A DNA stretch of 64,000 nt from Phycisphaerae bacterium (GTDB lineage: Bacteria > Planctomycetota > Phycisphaerae > UBA1845): positions 1-64,000 of the forward strand of contig JAJDDY010000058.1 of NCBI GenBank assembly GCA_029260075.1, in the 5' to 3' direction. The notes under the pieces were generated by a model, which worked only from the letters and a program-made list of their open reading frames with translations, was not told the DNA's origin and did not search any database. Positions 33,167-42,109 of the stretch are shown here, one piece after another; positions within the stretch are counted from its first letter, which is position 1, and every line of letters begins with the position of its first letter. A program made the translations under genes and the position numbers.

Positions 33167-34594
33167 TTAGGCCGACCTGCGCAGCCGTCGAGCCGAGTGC
33201 GAACAAATGCCACGGCGGTGTAGCCGTCTGGATAGCCCGGTCAAGAGTTTCGGTGCAAACATCGACACGGGGGTGTAGATCAAGAGCATCGCGTCAAGCC
33301 AGATCGAGCCGTGTATGGAATACTCGATGTCGTAGTAGATCCATTCCTGGAAGTCGGATTGGTCGTCATCGCGCATACGCAGCACCTGCCACAGTCCGGT
33401 GATACCCGGCGTGACGGAAAGCCTCGCCCGACGCCACGCCGGACAAAGTTGGTTCTCGGCTTCGGGTGAAGGCCGTGGCCCGACAAGACTCATCTCGCCA
33501 CGAAGGACGTTGATTAGTTGTGGCAGTTCGTCGAGGTTGTGCTGGCGTAGGAACGTGCCGATCTTCGTCAGACGAGGGTCCGACGTGATCTTGAATTGCG
33601 GTCCGTCCACTTCGTTTTGTCCACGCAGTGCGGTTTGCAGGGCGTCGGCTCCGTCGCACATGGTTCGGAACTTGAGGCAGCCGAACTCTTTGCCACCGCG
33701 TCCCTGCCGCGTGTGTGCGAAGAGCGTCGGTCCGCGGGATGTGGCTTTGACCAGCAGGGCGATGAACAGCATCAACGGAGCCAGGACGAGTAATCCCAAT
33801 CCGGAAACAACAATGTCGGCCGTGCGTTTCAACATCGGCCTTCGGCCGCCGAAGATGCCCTTGCGATTCTTTCGTGTGGCCACGTGCCCGCCGGACGGAG
33901 CGCTGCTTGTGTGTAATGGTGAGCGACGCTTGGGGGTCGCGAAGTAGGACCGAACACAAACATCGTCTGACGAGGCCACGCTAAAGCGACGCGTTAGTCC
34001 GCCGATACTGGCCAAGTCCCATCCGTTGGTAACGATGTGGTGAACGACGTCGTCGGCACAATCTCCCCCGACAATGAGGTAAGACGCGTCGCTCGCTGAG
34101 GCATTCGGACTACCAGGGGCATCGCTGTAGTGTCGAACGAAGTCGAGAACCTCGCCGGTGTCGGAGACGGCCACCGATTCTTCGTATCGGTTTTCGACGC
34201 CGCATTCCGGCTCGCCGAACAGAGTAACGTCACATCCGCGTCGCCGCGCCGCACTGGAGGATCGGGACCAATCGATCATCGGGAGGTGCTTGCCGTTGAC
34301 TAGCCACGCACCGGCGCGACCGAGCGTGTCGGTCAGATCGCACCGGCCACTCGCATCGTAGAACACGGCCCGCAAGTGGGTAGACGCACCAACCACGGAT
34401 TCGAATTCGTTTTCCACCGACTCGGGGAGCACAATCGTGACACGGATTTTCTGAACTTGGGCCCAGTGGGCGTATCCGGTGAGTATTGGGCCGTCCGCGA
34501 TGAAACGAGATCGAAGCTGAGCCCGTGCATCGTCGCCGATGCACGGGGTGTCATGACCCCAGTGAACGAGCAATGTCTTGCCGTTTTGACGCAC
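33167..34594 (-). CDS. Initiating sugar-phosphate transferase (polyprenyl phosphoglycosyl transferase)
   Basis: Membrane enzyme that starts a polysaccharide repeat unit by moving a sugar-phosphate from its nucleotide to undecaprenyl phosphate. The 475 residues split into an unusual soluble N-terminal half (1-245, with LIVGGDCADDVVHHI) and a C-terminal Bac_transf domain. The latter has MLKRTADIVVSGLGLLVLAP, the membrane re-entrant helix, then KFRTMCDGAD, LRQHNLDELPQLINVLRGEM, SLVGPRP and TPGITGLWQV. Unlike WbaP or WcaJ it lacks four N-terminal membrane helices. The N-half may bind a regulator or nucleotide sugar. GTG start at 34594 with AAGGA five bases upstream. It probably forms a leftward operon with the gene at 34799. 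Confidence 0.88.
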   Translation of the reverse strand: MRQNGKTLLVHWGHDTPCIGDDARAQLRSRFIADGPILTGYAHWAQVQKIRVTIVLPESVENEFESVVGASTHLRAVFYDASGRCDLTDTLGRAGAWLVNGKHLPMIDWSRSSSAARRRGCDVTLFGEPECGVENRYEESVAVSDTGEVLDFVRHYSDAPGSPNASASDASYLIVGGDCADDVVHHIVTNGWDLASIGGLTRRFSVASSDDVCVRSYFATPKRRSPLHTSSAPSGGHVATRKNRKGIFGGRRPMLKRTADIVVSGLGLLVLAPLMLFIALLVKATSRGPTLFAHTRQGRGGKEFGCLKFRTMCDGADALQTALRGQNEVDGPQFKITSDPRLTKIGTFLRQHNLDELPQLINVLRGEMSLVGPRPSPEAENQLCPAWRRARLSVTPGITGLWQVLRMRDDDQSDFQEWIYYDIEYSIHGSIWLDAMLLIYTPVSMFAPKLLTGLSRRLHRRGICSHSARRLRRSA

Positions 34595-34798
34595 GATATT
34601 CCTTGCCCCCTTCCTTACCGTCTACGACCGACCCCTCCGCAGTTTCAGTCGTCGTTCGGTCCGGACCACGCACAGGTGCGTGGATTCCCCCCCGGTGACC
34701 AGCATCGCGAATCGCAAAAGCGATCGACGCCTCCTCGTACTTCGTGACGACGCTGATCGTCTTGCCTCCCAGATGACACCGAGAAACGGTGCTTCTGG

Positions 34799-35776
34799 TT
34801 AGTTGGCGTCCGTGCGAAGTGAACCGGCCCCCGCCATCCGTGCCGGTCCGGTGAGATTGGTCTTTGTGCCAGGCTCCAAGTGGTCGACCAGCAGGCTGCC
34901 GTGACCGCACTGCAGCCCTTGCCCAGTCACGACGCGGTTCAAGATGGCGCCGCGGCCCACGAAACTTCCATCGCCCAAAATCGTTGGGCCGAGAATCACG
35001 GCATCGTCCTCGACGCGACTTCCGTGTCCAATCAGGACAGGACCGACGATACGCGACGTGTTGGCTAGGTGTACGTCGCGGCCGACCCAAATTCCCGGTG
35101 CGACGCAACTGTACCCATCCTCTTCAAGCTTCGCCGATGAGAGAACGTGATCGATCAGTCGCGTGTAACTGTCCCAATCCGATATTTCAAGAGCGGGCTG
35201 AGCGAGCGGCAGTGCTCCGACCCGAAGGCCCGCGCGTTTCAACGCCGGGATCAATTGTTCTTTCAAGTCTTGGAAGCCGCCGGTGCCCACGTACTTCAAC
35301 ACCTCCGGTTCGCAACAATACAGCCCGGCGGGACGCATCTTCGACTGACGGTTGGTTGCGGTTGTGTCGTCTTGCGGCAAACAGAACACCGTCAGTGCGT
35401 TGTTCGAATCGCGATGGCGCTTGAGCAACTCCGACGGATCGTCGCCGATCCACACGGCCGCACCGATAAGAAAAATGGTCTCGCCGGTCAGACGTGATTC
35501 GCACGCCTTCAGGCAGCCGGCTGTTCCACGAGGCAGACGATCTTCAAAAAAACCAAGCCGCAGGCCGACGCCTCCGGCTTGCGAAACTCGTGCGTCGATG
35601 GCCTTGGTGTGCCCGTTGGCGCAAATCGTACATGTACCGTCTGATGCCTGACGGTACGAATCAAGCAATCGGTCGATCAATGTAGTGCCCGGCAACGGGA
35701 GCAGCGCACGTGGCACACCGCGCGTCCACTTGCCTTCGCTTCCCATCGTCCCCGCGAGTATGACCCAGTCCATCAT
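34799..35776 (-). CDS. Sugar nucleotidyltransferase-like protein with left-handed beta-helix
   Basis: A 325-residue protein resembling NDP-sugar pyrophosphorylases: N-terminal VILAGTMGSEGKWTRGVPRALLPLPG, where the usual GGxGTRL loop is altered, and a C-terminal hexapeptide-repeat beta-helix (IWVGRDVHLANTSRIVGPVL, DDAVILGPTILGDGSFVGRG). The weakened nucleotide loop makes catalysis uncertain; it could be a pseudoenzyme or have shifted specificity. Start is one of two adjacent ATGs at 35776 and 35773, without an obvious ribosome binding site. Expected to supply or sense an activated sugar for the initiating transferase 200 bases downstream. Confidence 0.75.
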   Translation of the reverse strand: MMDWVILAGTMGSEGKWTRGVPRALLPLPGTTLIDRLLDSYRQASDGTCTICANGHTKAIDARVSQAGGVGLRLGFFEDRLPRGTAGCLKACESRLTGETIFLIGAAVWIGDDPSELLKRHRDSNNALTVFCLPQDDTTATNRQSKMRPAGLYCCEPEVLKYVGTGGFQDLKEQLIPALKRAGLRVGALPLAQPALEISDWDSYTRLIDHVLSSAKLEEDGYSCVAPGIWVGRDVHLANTSRIVGPVLIGHGSRVEDDAVILGPTILGDGSFVGRGAILNRVVTGQGLQCGHGSLLVDHLEPGTKTNLTGPARMAGAGSLRTDAN

Positions 35777-36713
35777 AAGTGCTTGCCCAATCGTCGCGCT
35801 TGACCCAAACGCTAGACGTACGGGGGTAGTTGTCGGCTGATACGAACCGAGACAGGACGAGCCCAAACGCTAGATTGCGCTGATCAGCCCGCCGGTGAAT
35901 GAGTCGGCGCTGCCCAGTAGGCTGACCCTCTATCTTACCCCGATCAAAGTCTACCACGGTCGCGTTCTGAGTCAATACCCAAGTGCCACTACAACAGGAA
36001 AAGTATGACTACCGGACCCTACGGTTTATCGGCGCAGGATTACACCCAGGTGGACGTACGCTCCATGTGTTCGCGCGCCGCAGCGAAAGAAACCGAGGCA
36101 CCTACGGAGGCGTATACGCGGGATGCCGCGAATTGTCAATCGCTAGGTCTTGGCAACCGCGCGTGATCGCGGGACGATGGTTCATGCCGTCCATGCGTCA
36201 GTGACCAAGCCGTGGATAGCTCGACATGTTGCAATCTTGTAATGAACGACACGCGCGGGAGGGTGAGCAAGTTGGGAACACTGCGCGTCTTAGGATGATA
36301 ACGCTGTCAAGAAAAATGACCGGCCGGTAGCAGCGCCAAACTCCTTCCGGCCGGTCGCGCAATCTAGCGCCGAGGCGTCGATGCCAACTGCAGAAACGCG
36401 ACGGAGCGGCAGTTATTATGGGTCCATACTCCGTTCGTGTCAAGATAGGAAGTCCGTGTTCCAAAGTTGTTCCGTTTTCTGACGATTTCACAATGTGAAA
36501 TGTCTTCGATGGATAGGCCACCCGAATGTCGATTGACGCAAAGGGCGTCTCTCGTGCACGGTGGAGGTCTCGACCCCCGTAGTCGAGCCTCAGACGTGGT
36601 CGTCGAGGGACTTGTGGCAAGGTCTTGGCTTCGGTGTACGCCGTCGGGAGTGGTCCCGGGGCTTGCGTCCGAGCTCGCGCGAGCTCTGTCGCGCATTATC
36701 GGTTTGTAAAGCT
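35777..36713. other. Divergent control region of the polysaccharide locus
   Basis: A 937-base gene-free stretch separating the leftward arm (nucleotidyltransferase-like and phosphoglycosyl transferase) from the rightward heparinase gene. It holds a perfect 10-bp inverted repeat with a 19-base loop at 36318-36356. I see no credible coding frame; open frames here have no motif. None of the dispersed repeat families occurs. Promoters for both arms probably lie here, but I cannot place them. Confidence 0.5.
36318..36356. promoter_or_regulatory. Perfect 10-bp inverted repeat upstream of heparinase gene
   Basis: GACCGGCCGG at 36318-36327 and CCGGCCGGTC at 36347-36356 with a 19-base spacer. It could be a terminator-like hairpin without T run, an RNA leader structure or an operator. 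Confidence 0.5.
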
Positions 36714-38744
36714 ATGCGAACAGCTCAATGGTATTGGCGGCGGCTTCGATCGATGTCGACCGGGGAGATTTGGTGGCGCTGCCGCGCCAAATTGCGCGCA
36801 CCGATCGACAGGATGATGCTACCGTCTCGCTCACGACCACCGTCATCGGTGGACGTTGTTGGTGATGTGCCTGCCCATCTCAGTGCTGGCGCTAATCATC
36901 TTGGCGCCCACTTCGCCGACGCCGATTGGTTTCCCGCCGGAGAAGGCGAAGCTTGGCGCTCGGCGCTGATCGCGCAGGCTGACCGCGTCTTGGAGCATGT
37001 CGTTCCTCTCTTCGGGCTCGGAGAGGTCTCTCTAGGTAATCCGATCGTTTGGAACTACGAGCCTGAGGTGGGGCGGGCAACGCCGTTGACGCCTGCTCCA
37101 AGAATTGACTATCGGGCGTTCGACGAGGTTGGTGATTGCAAGCTCGTTTGGGAGCCCAACCGCCATCAGCACTTCGTTGTGCTCGCCCGTGCCTATCGCG
37201 TGACGCGCGACGAGCGCTACGCCGAGGAGCTTGCGTCTCAATTCGACACCTGGCTTACACAGTGTCCCTACGGTTACGGCATGAACTGGCGAAGTCCGCT
37301 CGAGCTGGGAATTCGATTAATCAACTGGGTTTGGGCGTTAGCGATAGTGAACGGATCGCAGGCCGTCACGCCGGAGTTGTTCGCGCGGATTGTTCACTCC
37401 GTCGAGCGACATCTTTGGGATATCACGAGGAATTATTCTCGGTTTTCGTCGGCCAACAATCATGTGATCGGCGAGGCTGCTGGCGTGTTCATCGCGACGA
37501 GTTTCTTTGATCAGCACGGCGAAGCATCGGCACGGCGAATGCGTGCGCGAGAAATCTTGGAACTCGAAATCATCCGGCAGTCGTTTGAGGACGGCGGTAC
37601 GCGAGAGCAAGCTTGGGGCTATCAACTGTTCGTCTCGGAGTTTTTTCTGCTATGCGCCCTTGCCGGCAAGCGCGCCGGCGAGCCTTTCAGTCCGAGGTTT
37701 CTCACGCGTTTGCAAGCCATGTTGGACTTTGTCGCGCGACTCAACGAATCGGGCGGGTCGCTTCCGATGGTCGGCGATGCGGACGATGGGTACGTGCTCG
37801 ACCTCGGCGGGCGGGACAACTACGTCGAATCGATGCTCTACGTTGCTGGCGTCATGTTCGACCGTCCCGACTTTCGGGCCCACGGTTTGCGAAGTCGCGA
37901 GTACGCCTGCTGGGCTATGGGTTCTGGGATGCAGGACGATGCCGACGATCCGGTGTCGTCCCCCAGCGCGGCGGGAAAGCCATTGAAATCCGTCGCGTTT
38001 TCCCAGAGTGGTTACTACCTGCTGCAACGCGGTGGTCGCGACGACCACGGCGATGATCGAATCAGCGTGTTGATGGACTGCGGCGAGTTGGGATTCTTAT
38101 CTCTCGCGGCGCACGGGCATGCGGATTCGCTAAGCCTAGTTGTCCGTGTCGGTGGACATGACGTGCTCGTCGACCCGGGCACGTATGACTATTTCGCCGA
38201 CGAGCGATGGCGGAAGTACTTTCGAAGCACGCGAGCACACAACACGCTTGAGATCGACGGGCTCGATCAGTCCGCAATGCTTGGCGCGTTCTTGTGGGGT
38301 GATCGAGCGCAAAGCCGATGTACGGAATGGGCGCCGACCGAGCGTGGCGGGCGCGTGGTTGGTGAGCACGACGGCTATACGCGCCTGGCCGATCCGATCG
38401 TGCATCGCCGCACGGTTGTTCTGTCCGACGACGAAGCGTTCCTATCCGTGGAGGACGAGGTTGTGGCCGCCGGGGCGCACGATGTGTCGCAGCACTGGCA
38501 TTTTTCTGAGCACTGCGACATCGAGCAGAACGACACCGGTTCGTTTCGCGTTAGCGTCGGCGGCCGCACGCTGGTGTTGTCACTCGACCCGCAGGTTACG
38601 GCCACTCTGATTAGGGGTGACGAGTCGTCATTTTTTGGGTGGGTCAGTCGGAAGTACCACAAGAAGGTTCCGAGCTACGCGATCGTGGGGCGGCTGCGCA
38701 CTTCTGGAAAGGCGACTCTTCGCACGCAGCTTTCGCTGGCATGA
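36714..38744 (+). CDS. Heparinase II/III family polysaccharide lyase
   Basis: A 676-residue protein with the two Pfam parts of the family: an alpha/alpha toroid N-domain (to about residue 360; NWRSPLELGIRLINWVWAL, SSANNHVIGEAAGVF) and a beta-sandwich C-domain (HGHADSLSLVVRVGGHDVLV, then DPGTYDYF, RSTRAHNTLEIDG). The SANNH and HGHAD motifs hold candidate catalytic and zinc residues. No signal peptide is obvious: the N-terminus is MRTAQWYWRRLRSMSTGEIW, so it may act in the cytoplasm or be exported otherwise. Members in exopolysaccharide loci, such as the alginate and Pel-like systems, cut or edit uronic acid-containing polymer. It is first in the rightward arm. The ATG at 36714 is the likeliest start but has a poor ribosome site. 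Confidence 0.85.
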   Translation: MRTAQWYWRRLRSMSTGEIWWRCRAKLRAPIDRMMLPSRSRPPSSVDVVGDVPAHLSAGANHLGAHFADADWFPAGEGEAWRSALIAQADRVLEHVVPLFGLGEVSLGNPIVWNYEPEVGRATPLTPAPRIDYRAFDEVGDCKLVWEPNRHQHFVVLARAYRVTRDERYAEELASQFDTWLTQCPYGYGMNWRSPLELGIRLINWVWALAIVNGSQAVTPELFARIVHSVERHLWDITRNYSRFSSANNHVIGEAAGVFIATSFFDQHGEASARRMRAREILELEIIRQSFEDGGTREQAWGYQLFVSEFFLLCALAGKRAGEPFSPRFLTRLQAMLDFVARLNESGGSLPMVGDADDGYVLDLGGRDNYVESMLYVAGVMFDRPDFRAHGLRSREYACWAMGSGMQDDADDPVSSPSAAGKPLKSVAFSQSGYYLLQRGGRDDHGDDRISVLMDCGELGFLSLAAHGHADSLSLVVRVGGHDVLVDPGTYDYFADERWRKYFRSTRAHNTLEIDGLDQSAMLGAFLWGDRAQSRCTEWAPTERGGRVVGEHDGYTRLADPIVHRRTVVLSDDEAFLSVEDEVVAAGAHDVSQHWHFSEHCDIEQNDTGSFRVSVGGRTLVLSLDPQVTATLIRGDESSFFGWVSRKYHKKVPSYAIVGRLRTSGKATLRTQLSLA

Positions 38745-38935
38745 TCGAGCGTCAGTCTCCTGCGGACAGATTGGGCTGTTTGGGCTGGCGGGGGCGAGGG
38801 CTTCCCCGTTTCGACCGTGACCGGCCGGCCGAGCCGTCAACGCCCTCCTCGGCCTAAGTCGACGTGAAAGTCCTTGTATCTCACCAATTCTTGGTCAATT
38901 CGGGCGAATAGGACCGAGAATATCACAGGGAATAG

Positions 38936-38963
38936 TTGCGTCTGCGGTCCGTCAATCTAGAAT
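38936..38963 (+). promoter_or_regulatory. Candidate promoter in the BY-kinase leader
   Basis: TTGCGT and TAGAAT with a 16-base spacer. If used, the mRNA would have an untranslated leader of about 680 bases that includes the hairpin at 39338-39371. Confidence 0.3.
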
Positions 38964-39337
38964 GTATGGGTACGAGCGATTTCCGCGCGAACTAGCGGGA
39001 CAAGCGGATAGGGGCGCTCATATCTTCGGCCGTCCCCATTCGCAGCCTGGCGGACGCCTTGGCGCCGCCGATCCGTATGCGCAACTCGCTCGGTGCGTTG
39101 GGGTTTCGAGGGCAGTGTGTGGCTTTTGTCCGCACCAGGAATATGGCTTGGTCCAATGGAAGGGGATCCCCGCAGTATGTACCAATTGCGAGGTGGGTAT
39201 GTACGGGGAATAGCAAGCGACGTCCCATCATACCGGTCGTGTCAGGGTTCCCCGTCCGGCGCGACGGTTTTCGCCCCTGTTCAGGTTTGGATTAACTAGG
39301 CTGACGGGGGAATCGGTTCGATGATAACACGGACGAA

Positions 39338-39371
39338 CCGCCAGGATAGGACGGCAACCGGTTCCTGGCGG
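39338..39371 (+). promoter_or_regulatory. Leader hairpin before the BY-kinase gene
   Basis: CCGCCAGGA (39338-39346) pairs perfectly with TCCTGGCGG (39363-39371) around a 16-base loop that itself contains CGGCAACCGG. There is no T run after it, so an anti-termination or protein-binding element is as likely as a terminator. Confidence 0.4.
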
Positions 39372-39649
39372 CTGTCGTACTGACTTGCGTGTACTAAGGC
39401 GCTAGGGAGCGTCGCGGTCCACCGGCATGACGTATGGTTCTATGGCTGCGATGTTCAATCCGGTGTCCGTGGGCATACGTGTGGTAGGATGTTAGGCGGA
39501 ATTCGTCTTTGACCGGTATGCCTCTGGGGTTCGTTTCGCCCTTGAGGAGTCGATAACTGTCTATTTTGCAGTAGGTTGTATCGCAATTTGCGGGCAGCCG
39601 ACGGGGACGGAGTCTGCCCCAAGCGACCCTTCGTGAGTATTGATAAATC

Positions 39650-41950
39650 ATGGGCGAACCGAACGACAACATCCCGTCCCCGATTGGTGATGACCGGCCG
39701 TCGGAGCTTATCCCCGCGCCCCACGACACGACCTACGAGCCCGAGCTCTTCGTGGACATTCCCGAGGCGCAACTGGGTGCAGTAGGCCACGTTGATTCCC
39801 CGCCGCGGGCTTCGGTTTCGCCGCTTCGCGTGTTTCGCTACAAATGGTCGATCCTTCTCGTCACGGTGCTCGTGGCGGCAGCAGGGATTCCGTCGGTATG
39901 GTTGCTTGTGAAACCGCGCTACAAGGCTCGGGCGGTGGTTCGCGTTTCGCCCGTCGTGTCGCGTATTGTGTTCCGCACGGAAAGCAACGCGATGGTGCCT
40001 TTGTATCAGTCTTTCCTGAACACCCAGGTCTCGATCATACGCAGTTCGCGGGTCTTGCAGCGCGTGCTCGATCGGACCGACGTCAAGCAATCGAAGTGGT
40101 TCAACGAAGATGAGAAGACGTTGTTCGGTCCGGCGCCAGGTCGACTCGAACGCCTGGGCGAGGCCCTGAGTGTGATGCCGCGTCGCAAGACGGAACTCAT
40201 TGACGTGTCGGTCATGACGCGCGGCGCCGGAGCGGCGAAAGTGCTCGTCGATGCGGTCGTCGATGAATACATCCGGCATACGGCCGAGACGGTGAACGAA
40301 AGTGAAATCGAGCGCTTAGCGACCCTTCGTCAGGAGCGCGATCGGTTGGAAATCGAGCTGCGGGCATTGCGTGATCGCAAGTTTGTACTGGCCAAGGGGC
40401 TTCGAACGAATATGCCCGATGAGTTGTGGGCCCAGCGGAGTGCCCATCTCAACGTTCTGCAAAACAAACGGGTTAGTTTGTTCCGTGAACTGGCCCTGGT
40501 GCGTTTCGACTTGGAGGCGCTAGATCGCCGAAGCGCGGCCGACGCAGATTCCGAGGTCGATGAGGTGGCCCCGGACGGACCACCGGAGTTGGGCGCCAAG
40601 CAGCGGTATGCGTTGGATACCGAGTGGCGGATGCGGAGCTTGGACGAGCAGGAGGCGGTCCATGCGTTGGATATGGCGCGGCAGCAACTCGGCGAGCGAC
40701 ATCCACGCATCGCACAACTTGGTTCGGAAGTGGACCACGCCGGATCACTACGCCTTCAACGCGAGCAGCAACTCGACAGCCAGTATGAGACGTCCGGTGT
40801 GGTGAATGCTACGGTGTCCAATCGGGCGGTGTCGGTTTCGGACCGGCCGAACTTGGAGCGGCAGGCGGCAAGGTTGGCCCGCGAAATAGAGTTGGTCGAC
40901 GAAGAGATCGACCAGCAAATTGCAGCCGTCGCCAGCGTAGGTGATATCGCCAAAGAGATCGCCGACAGCAGCGAGCAAATCTCGCAGCGCCGAGCACTGT
41001 ACGATCAGGTCGTCGGGCGACTCAAAGAGCTGACATTGGAGGGCAAGGCGCCCGCGCGAATCTCTATCGCCGCCAAGGGTATCGCACCATCGCGACCGGC
41101 GCGGGATCGGCGCATTGTCTTAACGTTCGTGGTGTTGTTCGGCGCCCTCGCGTCGGGTATTGGCCTTGCGTACGGACGCGTTGCGCTCGACTCGCGCATC
41201 AGAGAGGTTTCCGATGTGTGCGGGTCGGTGCACCGGCCATTCCTGGGTCAGCTTCCACCACTTCCCGTCGGGCAGCAGATTATGTCCGATTGCGGGCCGG
41301 TGATCATGGAAAACGTTCGTATCGTGCGCACCGCGCTGCTTGAGCGTCTCGGTAGGCAGGATCACAGGGTGATCCTAGTTACCAGCGCATCGGTCGGCGC
41401 GGGCAAGACCACGGTCTCCGTGTTGCTCGCACGCAGCCTCGCTCATCTTGGCAAGAAGACGCTCTTGGTCGAGGCCGACCTGCGGCGACCGTCACTTTCT
41501 CAGCAGTTGGAGATGGCGACGACACCGGGATTGGCTGCACTGCTTACCGGATCGGTCGACGAGAAGTCGGTGATCATGCCAACCGATCTCGATCGCTTGG
41601 ACATCATCCCAGCCGGCGTGGTTCCGGATCGGTTCAGCACGGAAATGCTCGCCAACGGTGTGTTCTCCGCTTGCCTGAGGCGATGGCGTGACGAATACGA
41701 CTATGTGTTGCTGGATAGCCCGCCGATTCCAATCGTCGCAGACGCTAGGATTATGGCTTCGCAGGTCGACGGTAGTTTGTTGGTTTTGCGCTCCGCCCAC
41801 TGTCGCCGAACCGAAGCGGTACAGGCGTACATGAACCTGATGGCGGCTGGAAGTAGTGTCTTGGGTACGATTCTTGTCGGTGGTAGCGGGGCGGATCGAT
41901 ACGGCTATTATGCATACGAAGGCGAGACGCCGTCGCTTAGCGCCGGGTAG
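39650..41950 (+). CDS. Wzz-type chain-length regulator fused to BY-kinase
   Basis: Inner-membrane polysaccharide co-polymerase and tyrosine autokinase of 766 residues. Residues 1-60 are a polar, Pro-rich cytoplasmic lead. The first membrane helix is near 66-90 (WSILLVTVLVAAAGIPSVW). A long periplasmic coiled-coil region runs to about 480, and the second helix comes near 490-510 after the Wzz motif APARISIAAKGIAPSRPARD. The kinase domain has Walker A SASVGAGKTT (Lys near 586), Walker A' TLLVEADLRRPSL and Walker B DYVLLDSPP. The C-terminus holds a short tyrosine cluster (RYGYYAYEG) for autophosphorylation. It governs polymer length and export in Wzx/Wzy systems. The stop codon abuts a family B repeat. 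Confidence 0.93.
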   Translation: MGEPNDNIPSPIGDDRPSELIPAPHDTTYEPELFVDIPEAQLGAVGHVDSPPRASVSPLRVFRYKWSILLVTVLVAAAGIPSVWLLVKPRYKARAVVRVSPVVSRIVFRTESNAMVPLYQSFLNTQVSIIRSSRVLQRVLDRTDVKQSKWFNEDEKTLFGPAPGRLERLGEALSVMPRRKTELIDVSVMTRGAGAAKVLVDAVVDEYIRHTAETVNESEIERLATLRQERDRLEIELRALRDRKFVLAKGLRTNMPDELWAQRSAHLNVLQNKRVSLFRELALVRFDLEALDRRSAADADSEVDEVAPDGPPELGAKQRYALDTEWRMRSLDEQEAVHALDMARQQLGERHPRIAQLGSEVDHAGSLRLQREQQLDSQYETSGVVNATVSNRAVSVSDRPNLERQAARLAREIELVDEEIDQQIAAVASVGDIAKEIADSSEQISQRRALYDQVVGRLKELTLEGKAPARISIAAKGIAPSRPARDRRIVLTFVVLFGALASGIGLAYGRVALDSRIREVSDVCGSVHRPFLGQLPPLPVGQQIMSDCGPVIMENVRIVRTALLERLGRQDHRVILVTSASVGAGKTTVSVLLARSLAHLGKKTLLVEADLRRPSLSQQLEMATTPGLAALLTGSVDEKSVIMPTDLDRLDIIPAGVVPDRFSTEMLANGVFSACLRRWRDEYDYVLLDSPPIPIVADARIMASQVDGSLLVLRSAHCRRTEAVQAYMNLMAAGSSVLGTILVGGSGADRYGYYAYEGETPSLSAG

Positions 41951-41952
41951 AC

Positions 41953-42066
41953 CGAGCCGCGCCGGTAACGAAGCGGACGTCTGGAATCCGGCCATGACAG
42001 CTCGAAAGCGCTCCCTCGCGGTCGCGGCTCGGATCGGACGAACCCGCCGTTTGAGGCGTGACAAAG
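41953..42066 (-). repeat. Family B foldback repeat, inverted copy
   Basis: Reverse complement of copy 1 with both inner arms: GCCGCGCCGGTAACGAAGCG at the left, CGCTCCCTCGCGGTCGCGG at about 42010, and GGACGAACCCGCC then GCGTGACAAAGC at the right end. It begins three bases after the BY-kinase stop, so the last codons of that gene may derive from the element. Confidence 0.75.
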
Positions 42067-42109
42067 CCTACGACGCCAGTAGTGCGAAACCAGGGATGAT
42101 CGACCGGTT

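Larger units (their letters stand above)
38745..39649. other. Long leader upstream of the Wzz/BY-kinase gene
   Basis: A 905-base gap without a supported gene. A possible promoter (TTGCGT at 38936-38941, 16 bases, TAGAAT at 38958-38963) and a 9-bp hairpin at 39338-39371 are the only structures seen. Short frames of 80-110 codons on both strands lack coding features. The size suggests a regulated leader. Confidence 0.45.

Noticed and set aside
36198-36620. 140-codon minus-strand frame in the divergent control region
   Set aside because: No ribosome site, motif or coding character, and it overlaps the perfect inverted repeat.
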